From assembly GCA_018434685.1 (NCBI GenBank), contig JAHDOV010000004.1, forward strand, positions 248,001 through 312,000: a stretch of 64,000 bases of DNA, read 5' to 3'. Origin of the DNA: Deltaproteobacteria bacterium. Lineage in GTDB: Bacteria > Desulfobacterota > Desulfomonilia > UBA1062. Made by a program: the position numbers and the translations under genes. The notes under the pieces were generated by a model. The model was not told the origin of the DNA, ran no database searches, and saw only the letters and a program-made list of their open reading frames with translations. Shown here piece by piece: positions 27,320-35,663 of this stretch. Numbering within the stretch: position 1 is the stretch's first letter; each line of letters starts with the position of its first letter.

Positions 27320-28612
27320 TTACTTCCTGAATATTCTGGCTGCTTCGCGCTCGAGGTTCTCCCGGAAGTCAGGGTGTGCGATGCTGATGAGCGCCTTTGC
27401 CCGCTCCGGCACCGATTTGCCGCGCAGGTTGGCAATGCCGTATTCGGTAACGATGTAGTGCACATCGGTGCGGGGAGTGGTCACACTTGCTCCCTCGTCG
27501 ATATGGGACACAATGCGGGAGGCGGTTCCCTTTGCAGCGGTAGAAGAGAAGGCCAGGATCGAACGCCCACCTTTTGACCACTGTGCGCCCCGGACAAAGT
27601 CCAGTTGGCCGCCGCTGCCGCTGAACTGACGATAGCCGATGGTGTCGGATACCACCTGTCCGGTGAAATCCACCTGAATGGCGGAGTTGATGGACACCAT
27701 GTTGTCGTTTCGGGCGATGATGCTGGGGTTGTTGGTGTAATCCACGGGAAACATCTCTACGATGGGGTTGTTGTGAACGAAGTTGTAGAGTTTCTCGGTG
27801 CCCATGAAAAAGGTGGCCACCATCTTGCCATTGTGGAAGTTTTTCTTTTTGCAGTTGATAACTCCCTGATGGAACAGGTCAACGACGCCGTCTGAGAACA
27901 TCTCGGTGTGGATGCCCAGGTCTCTCTTGTCTTTCAGCGAGGCGAGCACAGCGTCCGGAAGTCCGCCGATTCCCAGCTGCAGGCAGTCGCCGTTTCTGAC
28001 AAGCTCTCCACAGTTGCGGCCTATGGCTTCGTCCACCGGGTTGATCTTGGCCGGGTGCAGCACGATGGGTTTTGTCTCGGTCTCCACGATGTGGTCGATC
28101 TGTGAGACGTGAATGAAAGAATGCCCCAGAGTTCTCGGCATATAGGGGCTGACCTCGGCAATAACCAGTTTGGACTTCTCAGCTGCCGGTTTCGTGTAGT
28201 CCACCGATATTCCGAAAGAGCAGTAGCCATGTTCATCGGGGGGTGAGAGAAGGCAAATGGTTACATCAACCGGCAGGGCAGAATCGAACATGGAGGGGAT
28301 CATGCTGAAATGACATGGGGTGAATTTGGCCCGGCCTTCCTCGATGGCCTTGCGGCTCGTGCCTCCGGCAAAAAAAGAATTGTGTACAAAGTGTCTGGCA
28401 TTCTCTGGAAGGCAGTACTCGGCCTTGCCCATTGCCACCATGTGAACGATCTCCACATTCTGATAGCTTTCTTTGTTGGCCACTATTGCCCTGAGCAACT
28501 CCTGCGGTTCGCCTGTTGCATGACCGTTGACCACGCGATCCCCTGACTTGATGTGACTGACTGCCTCTTCAGCTGTGGTAAGCTTGCTTTTATAGATGTC
28601 GTGCCAGTTCAT
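27320..28612 (-). CDS. abfT: 4-Hydroxybutyrate / acetyl-CoA CoA-transferase
   Basis: 430 residues of the acetyl-CoA hydrolase/transferase (Cat2/AbfT) family, the usual length. Transfers CoA from acetyl-CoA (or similar) to 4-hydroxybutyrate via a glutamyl-CoA thioester. The likely catalytic Glu237 lies in GIHTEMFSDGVVDL, matching Glu238 of the Clostridium aminobutyricum enzyme; the CoA-contact loop GYRQFSGSGGQLDFVRGA and LGIGGLPDAVL are present. It overlaps the small CGGC protein gene by one base, and the dehydratase gene lies just upstream of that, so the substrate assignment is well supported by context. Confidence 0.9.
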   Translation of the reverse strand: MNWHDIYKSKLTTAEEAVSHIKSGDRVVNGHATGEPQELLRAIVANKESYQNVEIVHMVAMGKAEYCLPENARHFVHNSFFAGGTSRKAIEEGRAKFTPCHFSMIPSMFDSALPVDVTICLLSPPDEHGYCSFGISVDYTKPAAEKSKLVIAEVSPYMPRTLGHSFIHVSQIDHIVETETKPIVLHPAKINPVDEAIGRNCGELVRNGDCLQLGIGGLPDAVLASLKDKRDLGIHTEMFSDGVVDLFHQGVINCKKKNFHNGKMVATFFMGTEKLYNFVHNNPIVEMFPVDYTNNPSIIARNDNMVSINSAIQVDFTGQVVSDTIGYRQFSGSGGQLDFVRGAQWSKGGRSILAFSSTAAKGTASRIVSHIDEGASVTTPRTDVHYIVTEYGIANLRGKSVPERAKALISIAHPDFRENLEREAARIFRK

Positions 28613-28884
28613 CAGATATCTCCTTTAAGTTCCTTGATCAGTGCTTCTGTATCTTTCTCACTAGTGATGATCCGTATGTGTTTCCCTTCGAAGGCATCTA
28701 AGTTTGCACAGGCAGTGTCGCATCCCATGACTGCCAGGATGAAATCGATGCCGGGCTCATCGGGTGAGACGAATTCAATCGTCCCACCCAGTTCCTTTTT
28801 AATACGTTTGACCATATCGACCCGATCGTAGCGCGGGGAGCATCCCCCGCAGTACTTCAGGCCTATCTTTAGAATGTTATTCAT
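28612..28884 (-). CDS. Small CGGC-motif protein of the 4-hydroxybutyrate operon, unknown function
   Basis: About 90 residues. An N-terminal CGGC motif in LKYCGGCSPRYDR is followed by an alpha/beta pattern with two more cysteines (MGCDTACANLD). Similar small CGGC proteins occur beside anaerobic CoA-ester operons in deltaproteobacteria, role unknown; redox or Fe-S handling is possible (inference). It overlaps both neighbours: the dehydratase end (28877-28884) and the CoA-transferase start (28612). ATG 28884 touches its GGAGG with no spacer; an in-frame GTG at 28899 lacks any site, so the start is uncertain. Confidence 0.65.
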   Translation of the reverse strand: MNNILKIGLKYCGGCSPRYDRVDMVKRIKKELGGTIEFVSPDEPGIDFILAVMGCDTACANLDAFEGKHIRIITSEKDTEALIKELKGDI

Positions 28885-30331
28885 CCTCCGGGATACCACA
28901 TAGATGCTTGGCGACGTCCGTCTTTGCTTTCATGTTGATCTGCCGGGCGATCATGATTCGCTGGGCCTGGGGTGAACCTGCTCCGTGCATACTCTCGGTG
29001 AGATAGCCTACAGCTGCGGTACCCAAGGTTATGTTTTCGATCAGCCTCAGCATACGCATTCTGTATTCCGTAGGGACATCCGGGTTGGCCTTGTAGTATT
29101 TCTCGATCCATTTGCCAATTTCCGGTGAGCGCAGGTCTTCTTCTGACGGTAGTGTCACCATGAGTCCGCCGGCGATATCCTGTGCGAGCCGGGCGATCTC
29201 GTAGGGGAAGCGGGTTACGTTCTGCTTGCAGACATTGGCAAGGAGTGTGTTTACGTAGTAGGTGCCGCTAGGTTCTTTGTGACCCTCGGCTGCGCAGGCA
29301 ATAGAACCGCAGAACAGGGTCTCGTTGAGGTGGTTCATCTCGATGATCTTGTCTTTCACGTGAGATGCCTTGTTGGCCCCGTTGTATACGGCAATGTTCT
29401 GGGTGGCGCCGATAAGGACATCACCGACACCGGCTTTGCAGGCGTAACTCTGGCGGTGGTACGATGCGAACTGTTCCACGAGCTGACCGGCAAAATCCCA
29501 CTCTTTGTACATGAATACTCGATCCCAGGGGACAAAGACATCTTCGAAGACCACCAGTGCTTCGTGGCCGCCGTAGAGCTGGTTGCCGCGATCCAAGGTG
29601 CCCTTTTCCAGCTTGCGGGTATCGCATGACTGACGGCCCATGATGTAGATGATTCCCTCGGCATCAGAGGGAAGGGCGAACGAAATGGCATAGTCCTTGT
29701 CTTCCTCTCGCATGCTGATGGTGGGCATGATGATGATTTCATGGGAGTTCACCGCGCCGGTCTGGTGGCATTTTGCGCCGCTGACCACGATCCCGTCGGG
29801 GCGTTCCTCGACCACGCGCATAAACAGGTCCGGATCTGCCTGCTGGTGCGGCGCCTTGCTGCGGTCACCCTTGGGGTCTGTCATGGCGCCGTCACAGGTG
29901 AGGTCGTTTTCCTGTACGAATTCGAGGTATTTCAAAAAGCGCTTGTTATACTCTGTCCCGTACTTCTGGTCGATATCGTAGGTGGTCATGGACAGGGCGT
30001 TCATTGCGTCCATGCCCACGCAGCGCTGGAAACAGCAGCCGGTGAGCGATCCGAGCAGCCGGCCCATCTTCGATTTCTTCACGAGATCTTCCGTACTCTG
30101 GTGAATACTGGTGAAGCGGTTGATTTTCTTGCCCGTGATATGGGAGGTGGTGGTCATGAGGTCCTCATATTCAGGGTAGTGGGCAAATTCATAGGTGGCG
30201 GCCACAGCATTCATGGAGGGGCGTATGATCGGATCGTCCACCGGGTTTTCCACCCGCTTGCCGAACATGTAGACTTTTAAATGTAACTTCCTCAGGCTGT
30301 CTTCGTACTGTTGAGCGTTCATCATTGGCAT
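28877..30331 (-). CDS. abfD: 4-Hydroxybutyryl-CoA dehydratase (vinylacetyl-CoA delta-isomerase)
   Basis: About 484 residues of the 4-hydroxyphenylacetate hydroxylase-like family. Converts 4-hydroxybutyryl-CoA to crotonyl-CoA using FAD and an oxygen-sensitive [4Fe-4S] cluster. The cluster ligands of the Clostridium enzyme (C99, C103, H292, C299) have counterparts: C100 and C104 in LTGCCFQRC, His292 in YHRQSYAC and Cys298. Note the His-Cys spacing is six here. The start at 30331 is chosen because AGGAG lies seven bases upstream; a longer frame to 30394 has no site. First gene of the operon, preceded by a sigma-54-type promoter. Confidence 0.93.
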   Translation of the reverse strand: MPMMNAQQYEDSLRKLHLKVYMFGKRVENPVDDPIIRPSMNAVAATYEFAHYPEYEDLMTTTSHITGKKINRFTSIHQSTEDLVKKSKMGRLLGSLTGCCFQRCVGMDAMNALSMTTYDIDQKYGTEYNKRFLKYLEFVQENDLTCDGAMTDPKGDRSKAPHQQADPDLFMRVVEERPDGIVVSGAKCHQTGAVNSHEIIIMPTISMREEDKDYAISFALPSDAEGIIYIMGRQSCDTRKLEKGTLDRGNQLYGGHEALVVFEDVFVPWDRVFMYKEWDFAGQLVEQFASYHRQSYACKAGVGDVLIGATQNIAVYNGANKASHVKDKIIEMNHLNETLFCGSIACAAEGHKEPSGTYYVNTLLANVCKQNVTRFPYEIARLAQDIAGGLMVTLPSEEDLRSPEIGKWIEKYYKANPDVPTEYRMRMLRLIENITLGTAAVGYLTESMHGAGSPQAQRIMIARQINMKAKTDVAKHLCGIPEDE

Positions 30332-30376
30332 GGGGTTGCTCCTTTCTGTGAGAATATTTCCGGAATGCCCTGTGTA

Positions 30377-30393
30377 ATTCAAGTATGATGCCA
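30377..30393 (-). promoter_or_regulatory. Sigma-54 type -24/-12 promoter of the 4-hydroxybutyrate operon
   Basis: The minus strand reads TGGCATCATACTTGAAT, matching TGGCAC-N5-TTGCW with the correct spacing; the -24 GG is intact, while the -12 GC is GA. Predicted transcription start near 30368, about 37 bases before the dehydratase ATG. A sigma-54 activator gene lies directly upstream of the operon. Confidence 0.55.
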
Positions 30394-30488
30394 ACGAGTG
30401 TGCAAGATAATATAAATCAAATAAAACAGCATGTTGGAGAGCAAACCAAGGGTATTCTCAAGGGAGGCCGCTGCTAAAAGATGATAAA

Positions 30489-30508
30489 ATAATGCAAGAC
30501 CGCATCAT
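30489..30508. promoter_or_regulatory. Activator-site palindrome 1
   Basis: ATAATGCA-AGAC-CGCATCAT, an imperfect copy of the 8-4-8 palindrome at 30592-30611. Centre about 130 bp upstream of the predicted start of the dehydratase operon, a normal distance for an enhancer-binding protein. Confidence 0.6.
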
Positions 30509-30591
30509 GGATGAAGGAAGATTCTGTAAGAGGACTGTTCCAAAGATGATTGATTATAAAATAAACCAATCAAATCCATAAAGTAATTGCA

Positions 30592-30611
30592 ATGATGCAA
30601 ACCTGCATCAT
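30592..30611. promoter_or_regulatory. Activator-site palindrome 2 (perfect)
   Basis: ATGATGCA-AACC-TGCATCAT, perfect 8-bp arms with a 4-bp spacer. Starts 103 bp from palindrome 1 and 102 bp from palindrome 3, about ten helical turns each, so all three would face the same side of the helix. Confidence 0.65.
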
Positions 30612-30693
30612 GCGGAAGAGGTCAAGGGGGGCTTTGTGTAAATGACTGTGGTCATTAAGAATAAAGGATAAAGATATCATATGATTAACAGCA

Positions 30694-30713
30694 ATAATGC
30701 AAAACTGCACCAG
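30694..30713. promoter_or_regulatory. Activator-site palindrome 3
   Basis: ATAATGCA-AAAC-TGCACCAG, left arm identical to site 1 and a weaker right arm. Lies 76 bp from the stop of the activator gene and about 335 bp upstream of the predicted operon start. Confidence 0.55.
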
Positions 30714-30789
30714 TCAGGATAGCGCAGCGTTCATTCAATTGAGCACAATACAATAAATAAAATAAAAAATACGATATATTGGGTAAATT

Positions 30790-32607
30790 CTAAGGCTCTT
30801 TGATCTGTTTGAGCTTGCGGGTGATGGTAGAGGGGTCCATCCCGAGGTGAGGCGCGGCCTGCCGTGCATTGCCGTAGCGCTTTACCGCATCGCGGAGAAT
30901 GGCGATCTCCATGTTCTGGAGGTACTCTCTGAGGGAGCACCCGAGACACCTGTCGTCAAAATTCCCCGAGGTATGAAATTCTGCCGGGAGGTGGTGCAGG
31001 GTAATGATATCGCTGTGGGTGATTACCACCAGCCGCTCGATGAGGTTGACGAGTTCCCTGACATTTCCCGGCCAGGTGTACGAACGCATCCGCTCCAGGG
31101 CATCCCGGCTGAAACTTTTTTTCCGCGAGTGTTTGCGGTTGAATTTCTTCAGGTACAGTTCGATCAGCCGGGGTATGTCCTCGCCACGGTCACGAAGGGG
31201 GGGGATATAGATGGGTATGACATTGAGACGGTAGTAGAGGTCCTCGCGGAACTTCTGCTCCTTGATGAGCTCCCTGAGGTCCTGATTGGTGGCACACACC
31301 ACCCGGACATCGACCTTGAGCGGCTTGGTTCCTCCGACCCGGGTGATCTCGAAGCTCTGCAGCACCCTCAGGAGCTTTGACTGCAAGGCAAGGGACATGG
31401 ATTCCACCTCGTCGAGAAAGATGGTGCCCTTGTGGGCAACCTCGAAGAGTCCCATTTTCCCTTCTCTTTTTGCCCCGGTGAAGGCCCCTCTCTCATAGCC
31501 GAACAGTTCACTCTCCAGCAGGGTCTCGGGTAAAGCGCCGCAGTTCAGTTTTACCAGGATACCGTCTTTGTTGCGTCTGGAGCGGGCATGAATCTCTTCT
31601 GCCACCCGTTCCTTGCCTACCCCTGTCTCTCCGTAAATGAGGATTGTGGTATCGGTGTCACTTACCCGCTGGACAAGATCGAATACCGATTGCATGCCCT
31701 TGGAGGCGATAATGAAGTCGCTCCCCAGGCTCTGCATCTGCTGGAGCTGTTCCTTATAGGCGAGGGTCATCTCGATGGAATGTTCCAGCTGCTTGTGGAG
31801 ATTGACCAGATCGGTCATGTCGCGGACATTCGTGACCACCATGATGATCTTGTCGTGTTCGTCGAAGATGGGGTTTCCCGTTACCAGGACTTCCTTGCCT
31901 GTTTTCAGCTTCTGGGTAAGTGTTACCACGCCGTTTTTTTCAAGCACCTTCAGGGTAACGCTCTCGCTGTAGTACCCATCTCTGACCAGGTCACGCATGT
32001 TACGGCCCAGCACCTCCGATGCATTGATGCCGGTGATGATCTCATAAGCCCTGTTGAGCTTGATGGTATTGGCATCTCCGTCTGTGACATAAATGCCATC
32101 GTAGGAAGAGTCGATGATGGCCTCCACCTGTTTGTTGAGTTCCTGGAACTCAAAGAGCCGCTGCGAGATATCGTCGAACACATCCATATCCTGAATGATG
32201 CTGATTACCCCGACGAAGGCATCCTTCCATATCAGGGGGGTGCGGTTGGCAACAAGTGGCCGGATCCCCTTCTGTATCGGGACACCGATTTGGGGTTCTC
32301 GGTTGGCAATGATTTTTTTGAAGTCGATCCAGCGCACCGGGTCGATCTCGGATACGTGCATCGTCTCGGTAGAGATGTCTTTTTGAATGTCGAGAAGTTC
32401 TCGTGCCTTGTCATTCATGAAAATGAAATTGCCATCGAGGTCGGTGGCGGTGATGCCAAAGTAGCACGAGTTCAGCAGTGCACTGGCCAGGGTGTCTTGC
32501 TGCGAGAGGATTTCTCTGATGAGAATGTCTCTGTCTGCCTTCACGATAGAGGTATTCTTGCACGAAAGCAGGGTATTTTCAATTGCCAATTCGGGCAATC
32601 CGGGCAA
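30790..32607 (-). CDS. PAS-domain sigma-54-dependent transcriptional activator
   Basis: About 605 residues. Two N-terminal PAS domains (ALLNSCYFGITATDLDG; EAIIDSSYDGIYVTDGD) joined by a coiled coil to a complete AAA+ domain: Walker A GETGVGKE, sigma-54 contact loop GAFTGA, Walker B GTIFLDEV, and the arginine-finger region RLNVIPIYIPPLRDR. The C-terminus is a Fis-type helix-turn-helix (NARQAAPHLGMDPSTITRKLKQ). The PAS domains suggest control by a small ligand, perhaps a pathway intermediate. It lies just upstream of the 4-hydroxybutyrate operon and is the natural candidate to bind the three palindromes at 30489-30713. The start is uncertain: TTG 32607 or a nearby TTG; no ATG lies upstream in frame. 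Confidence 0.92.
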   Translation of the reverse strand: MPGLPELAIENTLLSCKNTSIVKADRDILIREILSQQDTLASALLNSCYFGITATDLDGNFIFMNDKARELLDIQKDISTETMHVSEIDPVRWIDFKKIIANREPQIGVPIQKGIRPLVANRTPLIWKDAFVGVISIIQDMDVFDDISQRLFEFQELNKQVEAIIDSSYDGIYVTDGDANTIKLNRAYEIITGINASEVLGRNMRDLVRDGYYSESVTLKVLEKNGVVTLTQKLKTGKEVLVTGNPIFDEHDKIIMVVTNVRDMTDLVNLHKQLEHSIEMTLAYKEQLQQMQSLGSDFIIASKGMQSVFDLVQRVSDTDTTILIYGETGVGKERVAEEIHARSRRNKDGILVKLNCGALPETLLESELFGYERGAFTGAKREGKMGLFEVAHKGTIFLDEVESMSLALQSKLLRVLQSFEITRVGGTKPLKVDVRVVCATNQDLRELIKEQKFREDLYYRLNVIPIYIPPLRDRGEDIPRLIELYLKKFNRKHSRKKSFSRDALERMRSYTWPGNVRELVNLIERLVVITHSDIITLHHLPAEFHTSGNFDDRCLGCSLREYLQNMEIAILRDAVKRYGNARQAAPHLGMDPSTITRKLKQIKEP

Positions 32608-32748
32608 GGGCCTAACACAATGAAATCAAAACATTAAATGCCTTTACGCGGAAGAACCCCTGTCTCAGGGTTTCACGTGCACGGGCAGATGCCGTCAATG
32701 AGCGTAGAAGGGTCCCCCATAACCGGTAGATGTCGGGTATGGTTGAAT

Positions 32749-32952
32749 TCAGATCTTGTCGCTAGTGCTGATGCCCAGGTGGGTATACAGTGGGCAGTAT
32801 CCCGATGCGGCACTGGAGAGCAGGGCACCGCTTGCGACCAGGGAGAGTGCCGTCACGAGCCGCACCCTGCCGCTTTTTATCAGGACAATAATCAGTGCCG
32901 CTGCCACCACGAATCTGCTGATCCTGTCGAGAAAACCGACGTTTGGTTCCAT
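32749..32952 (-). CDS. DUF2892 (YgaP-like) small membrane protein
   Basis: 67 residues. MEPNVGFLDRISRFVVAAALI begins a two-helix hairpin and CPLYTHLGIST closes it, the usual DUF2892 pattern (NvG..DR..R...g, then GxCPxYxxLGi). Start ATG 32952 has GGAGG six bases upstream; a longer frame to 33078 is not needed. Last gene of the TonB-dependent uptake run, 56 bp after the NTPase gene. Function of the family is unknown, though similar segments are fused to rhodanese domains. Confidence 0.8.
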   Translation of the reverse strand: MEPNVGFLDRISRFVVAAALIIVLIKSGRVRLVTALSLVASGALLSSAASGYCPLYTHLGISTSDKI

Positions 32953-33008
32953 TTCATACCTCCGATTACACAGTAGTCTCTTATTTTCAGCTGAAAGACT
33001 GCCGCATG

Positions 33009-33539
33009 TCAACCACCATTCCAGTACGAGCCGGCGATAAATGCCCTGATTCCCTCCAGGGCCTCCCGCCTGGCACATTTCTCCAGATCGATCAGGACAT
33101 GATCGATGTCCCTGGACAGGGAGCCAAGAAAATCAGCCAACAGCTCTGAGCGCACCACCAGAATGCTTCGGTGACGGGTTTTCTCCAATGAGGCAAAGAT
33201 GGGATAGTGCCCTTTTTTTTCCATCTCGAGCGGACCGAATTCATCGAAGACAAAGGGGAGATCCGGCGTTATCTCCTGGAAGTGTGTGTTGACGAGATCG
33301 AATACCTGCGGATAAAAATAAAATCGCCCGGTGCTCACCTGTGTCGCAATAGGGCTTGTGGTTGCCATGGGAACGGATCGGTGCTCCGGGAGGATAAGGA
33401 GCGAGATCCCGGTAACCGTACCTGCAGAAACCTCCTTGAGGCTCAGAAATCCCTGCACCGGAATATCGAGCCCGATGAACAGTTCCTTGAGCAGGGATGT
33501 CTTGCCGCGGCCTTTTTCACCGCTCAGCACGAGCATCAT
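33009..33539 (-). CDS. THEP1/DUF2478-like NTPase
   Basis: 176 residues. P-loop SGEKGRGKTSL at residues 6-16 and a Walker B-like FVFDEFGPLEME (about 97-108), the arrangement of THEP1-type nucleoside triphosphatases. Overlaps the binding-protein gene by four bases (ATGA), so it is translated with the transporter. NTPases of this kind sit next to some metal or cofactor uptake genes; whether it powers, gates or processes the imported ligand is unknown. Confidence 0.75.
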   Translation of the reverse strand: MMLVLSGEKGRGKTSLLKELFIGLDIPVQGFLSLKEVSAGTVTGISLLILPEHRSVPMATTSPIATQVSTGRFYFYPQVFDLVNTHFQEITPDLPFVFDEFGPLEMEKKGHYPIFASLEKTRHRSILVVRSELLADFLGSLSRDIDHVLIDLEKCARREALEGIRAFIAGSYWNGG

Positions 33540-34516
33540 GGCTTGACTCCACCTCCCAATGAGATTTCCTGGGGATATGTTCCGTAAAAGGTTATATAAA
33601 AATGACGCGCTTCCTCGCTCATGTCAAACCGTAGCTGGTCCGGGTAGAGGGTATTGGCAAGCCACATGATCCCGAGGATGGATTCCGGCGACGGGAGATC
33701 CCAGGCATCGATGTAGGAGGGGAAGGTGTGGATTTGTCTGTTCCTGAGAGCAGTCAGGGTCGAAAGGGCCTTGTCGTTGAGGATCTCCGTGCTGCTGACT
33801 CCCTGAAAATAGGGGACCATGACCATGACATCGGGATCCCATGAAACGAGGTGTTCGCGGGATACCCCAACCCAGCCGCCTTTGAGCTCATGAGATACAT
33901 TTATCCCGCCGGCATATGTGATAATATGATCCTGATAGAAATCCCCCCCGATTGTTGTGAGTGTTCTTGCGCCGATGAGATAGACCTTTTTTTTCGGCGA
34001 GATGCCAGATGTCTTTGCCGCTATATAGGCAAGCTTGTCCCGGTAATAGGCGGCAATCTTTCCTGCATGTTCCTGCTGACCCAGGACGTCTGCAATCATG
34101 GACAGCCCGGCGAGCATGGCATCGGGGGTTTCCACCTCGAGACAGAAAACAGCTATTCCTGCCTTCTCCAGGCCTTCTACAACCGGGCCGGGCGAGGTGA
34201 ACACCACATCGGGCTGTAAGCTCAGGATCTCCTCGAGGCTGGAGTGGCGATCGGCAATTCCGGCCTGCGCCAATCCGGGATAGAAGATACGGGTGACCCT
34301 TGTGGGCATGGTGGAGACGCCGACGATCTTTCCTGCAGCCCCGAGTACCAGGAGCATCTCGGTTGCGACTCTGTAGGGAGAGGCTATCCTCGTGATATCC
34401 TCCGGAACGGATACCCTTCTGCCCGTCATGTCGATGACGTCCCGGGCATGAAGATTCGCTGTTTGCAGGACAATCAGAACCAGTACAGACAAGACCAAGG
34501 TGATGCGGTTATTCAT
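33536..34516 (-). CDS. Periplasmic binding protein of metal-chelate ABC transporter (BP-1)
   Basis: 326 residues. Signal peptide ends near residue 24 (ANLHA), followed by the TroA/BtuF-like fold: DMTGRRVSVPEDITRI, LEEILSLQPDVVF, YAGGINVSHEL, WDLPSPESILGIMWLA. It is a paralogue of the second binding protein encoded at 35660-36685. Family members bind haem, cobalamin or ferric siderophores; the ligand cannot be read from sequence. It lies 136 bp after the permease gene, the largest gap in the operon. Confidence 0.88.
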   Translation of the reverse strand: MNNRITLVLSVLVLIVLQTANLHARDVIDMTGRRVSVPEDITRIASPYRVATEMLLVLGAAGKIVGVSTMPTRVTRIFYPGLAQAGIADRHSSLEEILSLQPDVVFTSPGPVVEGLEKAGIAVFCLEVETPDAMLAGLSMIADVLGQQEHAGKIAAYYRDKLAYIAAKTSGISPKKKVYLIGARTLTTIGGDFYQDHIITYAGGINVSHELKGGWVGVSREHLVSWDPDVMVMVPYFQGVSSTEILNDKALSTLTALRNRQIHTFPSYIDAWDLPSPESILGIMWLANTLYPDQLRFDMSEEARHFYITFYGTYPQEISLGGGVKP

Positions 34517-34652
34517 GGAAGCACCTCCAGTTTTCGTGATCGTGCAGGGCCGATTCGGGGCATTCTATGGGTGAGAACCTTGGGGCCTGGATAAAGTTGG
34601 AAAAGCGCAGTACGTCCAATATAGCCGGAGCAGGGGTTCTTAAGGTTGCAGG

Positions 34653-35663
34653 TCACAGGTTGTCTCCATTGGTCCTCTTGAGCAGATAGGCAAAAAACGG
34701 GGCTCCGATGATTGCAGTTACAATGCCCAGGGGGATCTCCTGCCCGGTTATCATCCTGGCAAGGTCATCAACCACAAGCATGTATGCCGAGCCCATGAGC
34801 GCGGAGGCCGGCAGGAGCCGGTCATGGTCCGCGCCGACCATCATCCTGCACAGGTGGGGAACGACGAGGCCTACCCACCCGATAATCCCCGCTATGGCAA
34901 CTATGGAGGCAGCAATAAGGGTGGAGCACGTAATGATGATGATGTAGAGGACTGATGTATTAATGCCGAGCTCCTTCGCCTCATCCGTGCCGAGCGAGAG
35001 GATATTGAACCGCCATCTGAGCATGATCAGAACAATGATGCAGAAGATGATCACCGGTGCAGTTGTCAGCAGGTCGTCTATCTTGACAGATGCCAGGCTC
35101 CCCATGAGCCAGAACACGATTGCGGGAAGCTTGGTATAGGTATCTGCAACATACTTGAGCAGCGAGATGAGGGCAGAGAAGAAAGACCCCACCACGACAC
35201 CTGCGAGGACAAGGGAATAGGTTGAGAGCCTGTCTCCGAGTCGGGCTATAAGGTAGGTGATGGTCACTGCGATCATCCCGAACACAAAGGCGAACAGCTG
35301 GATCATCTTTGTATCGCTGAACAGGAGAATGGCCAGGGCGGCGCCGAATCCACCGCCTGAAGATACCCCGAGGATGTAGGGGGAAACCAGGGGATTCCTG
35401 AATATTCCCTGGAAGGAGGCCCCGGTGATCCCCAGGCCTGCACCGACGATCATGGCGATCAAGATCCGGGGGAGCCTGACGTGGAAAAGGACGATGTTTT
35501 CCAGGTGGGTTGCCTCGTCGATGGAGGAAGAGAGAGGATGTGCCAGCACCGAGAGCACCTCTGAAATGGGGATGCGGTACCTGCCGAGAAACAGCGAAAC
35601 GAGAAAGATGACCACATTCAAGGCGACCAGGGAACTGAGGTAGTGTCTGAAGGGCTTCATCAT
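34653..35663 (-). CDS. FecCD-family ABC permease
   Basis: 336 residues, about ten membrane helices. Inner-membrane permease for siderophore, haem or cobalamin. Signature segments: LRLPRILIAMIVGAGLGITGASFQGIFRNPLVSP is read as LPR...GAxLxxxGxxxQxxxRNPLxxP, and GWVGLVVPHLCRMMVGADHDRLLP near the end is the ATPase-coupling EAA-like loop. Only one permease gene serves two binding proteins, so the functional transporter is presumably a homodimer. Start overlaps the BP-2 stop by four bases. Confidence 0.93.
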   Translation of the reverse strand: MMKPFRHYLSSLVALNVVIFLVSLFLGRYRIPISEVLSVLAHPLSSSIDEATHLENIVLFHVRLPRILIAMIVGAGLGITGASFQGIFRNPLVSPYILGVSSGGGFGAALAILLFSDTKMIQLFAFVFGMIAVTITYLIARLGDRLSTYSLVLAGVVVGSFFSALISLLKYVADTYTKLPAIVFWLMGSLASVKIDDLLTTAPVIIFCIIVLIMLRWRFNILSLGTDEAKELGINTSVLYIIIITCSTLIAASIVAIAGIIGWVGLVVPHLCRMMVGADHDRLLPASALMGSAYMLVVDDLARMITGQEIPLGIVTAIIGAPFFAYLLKRTNGDNL

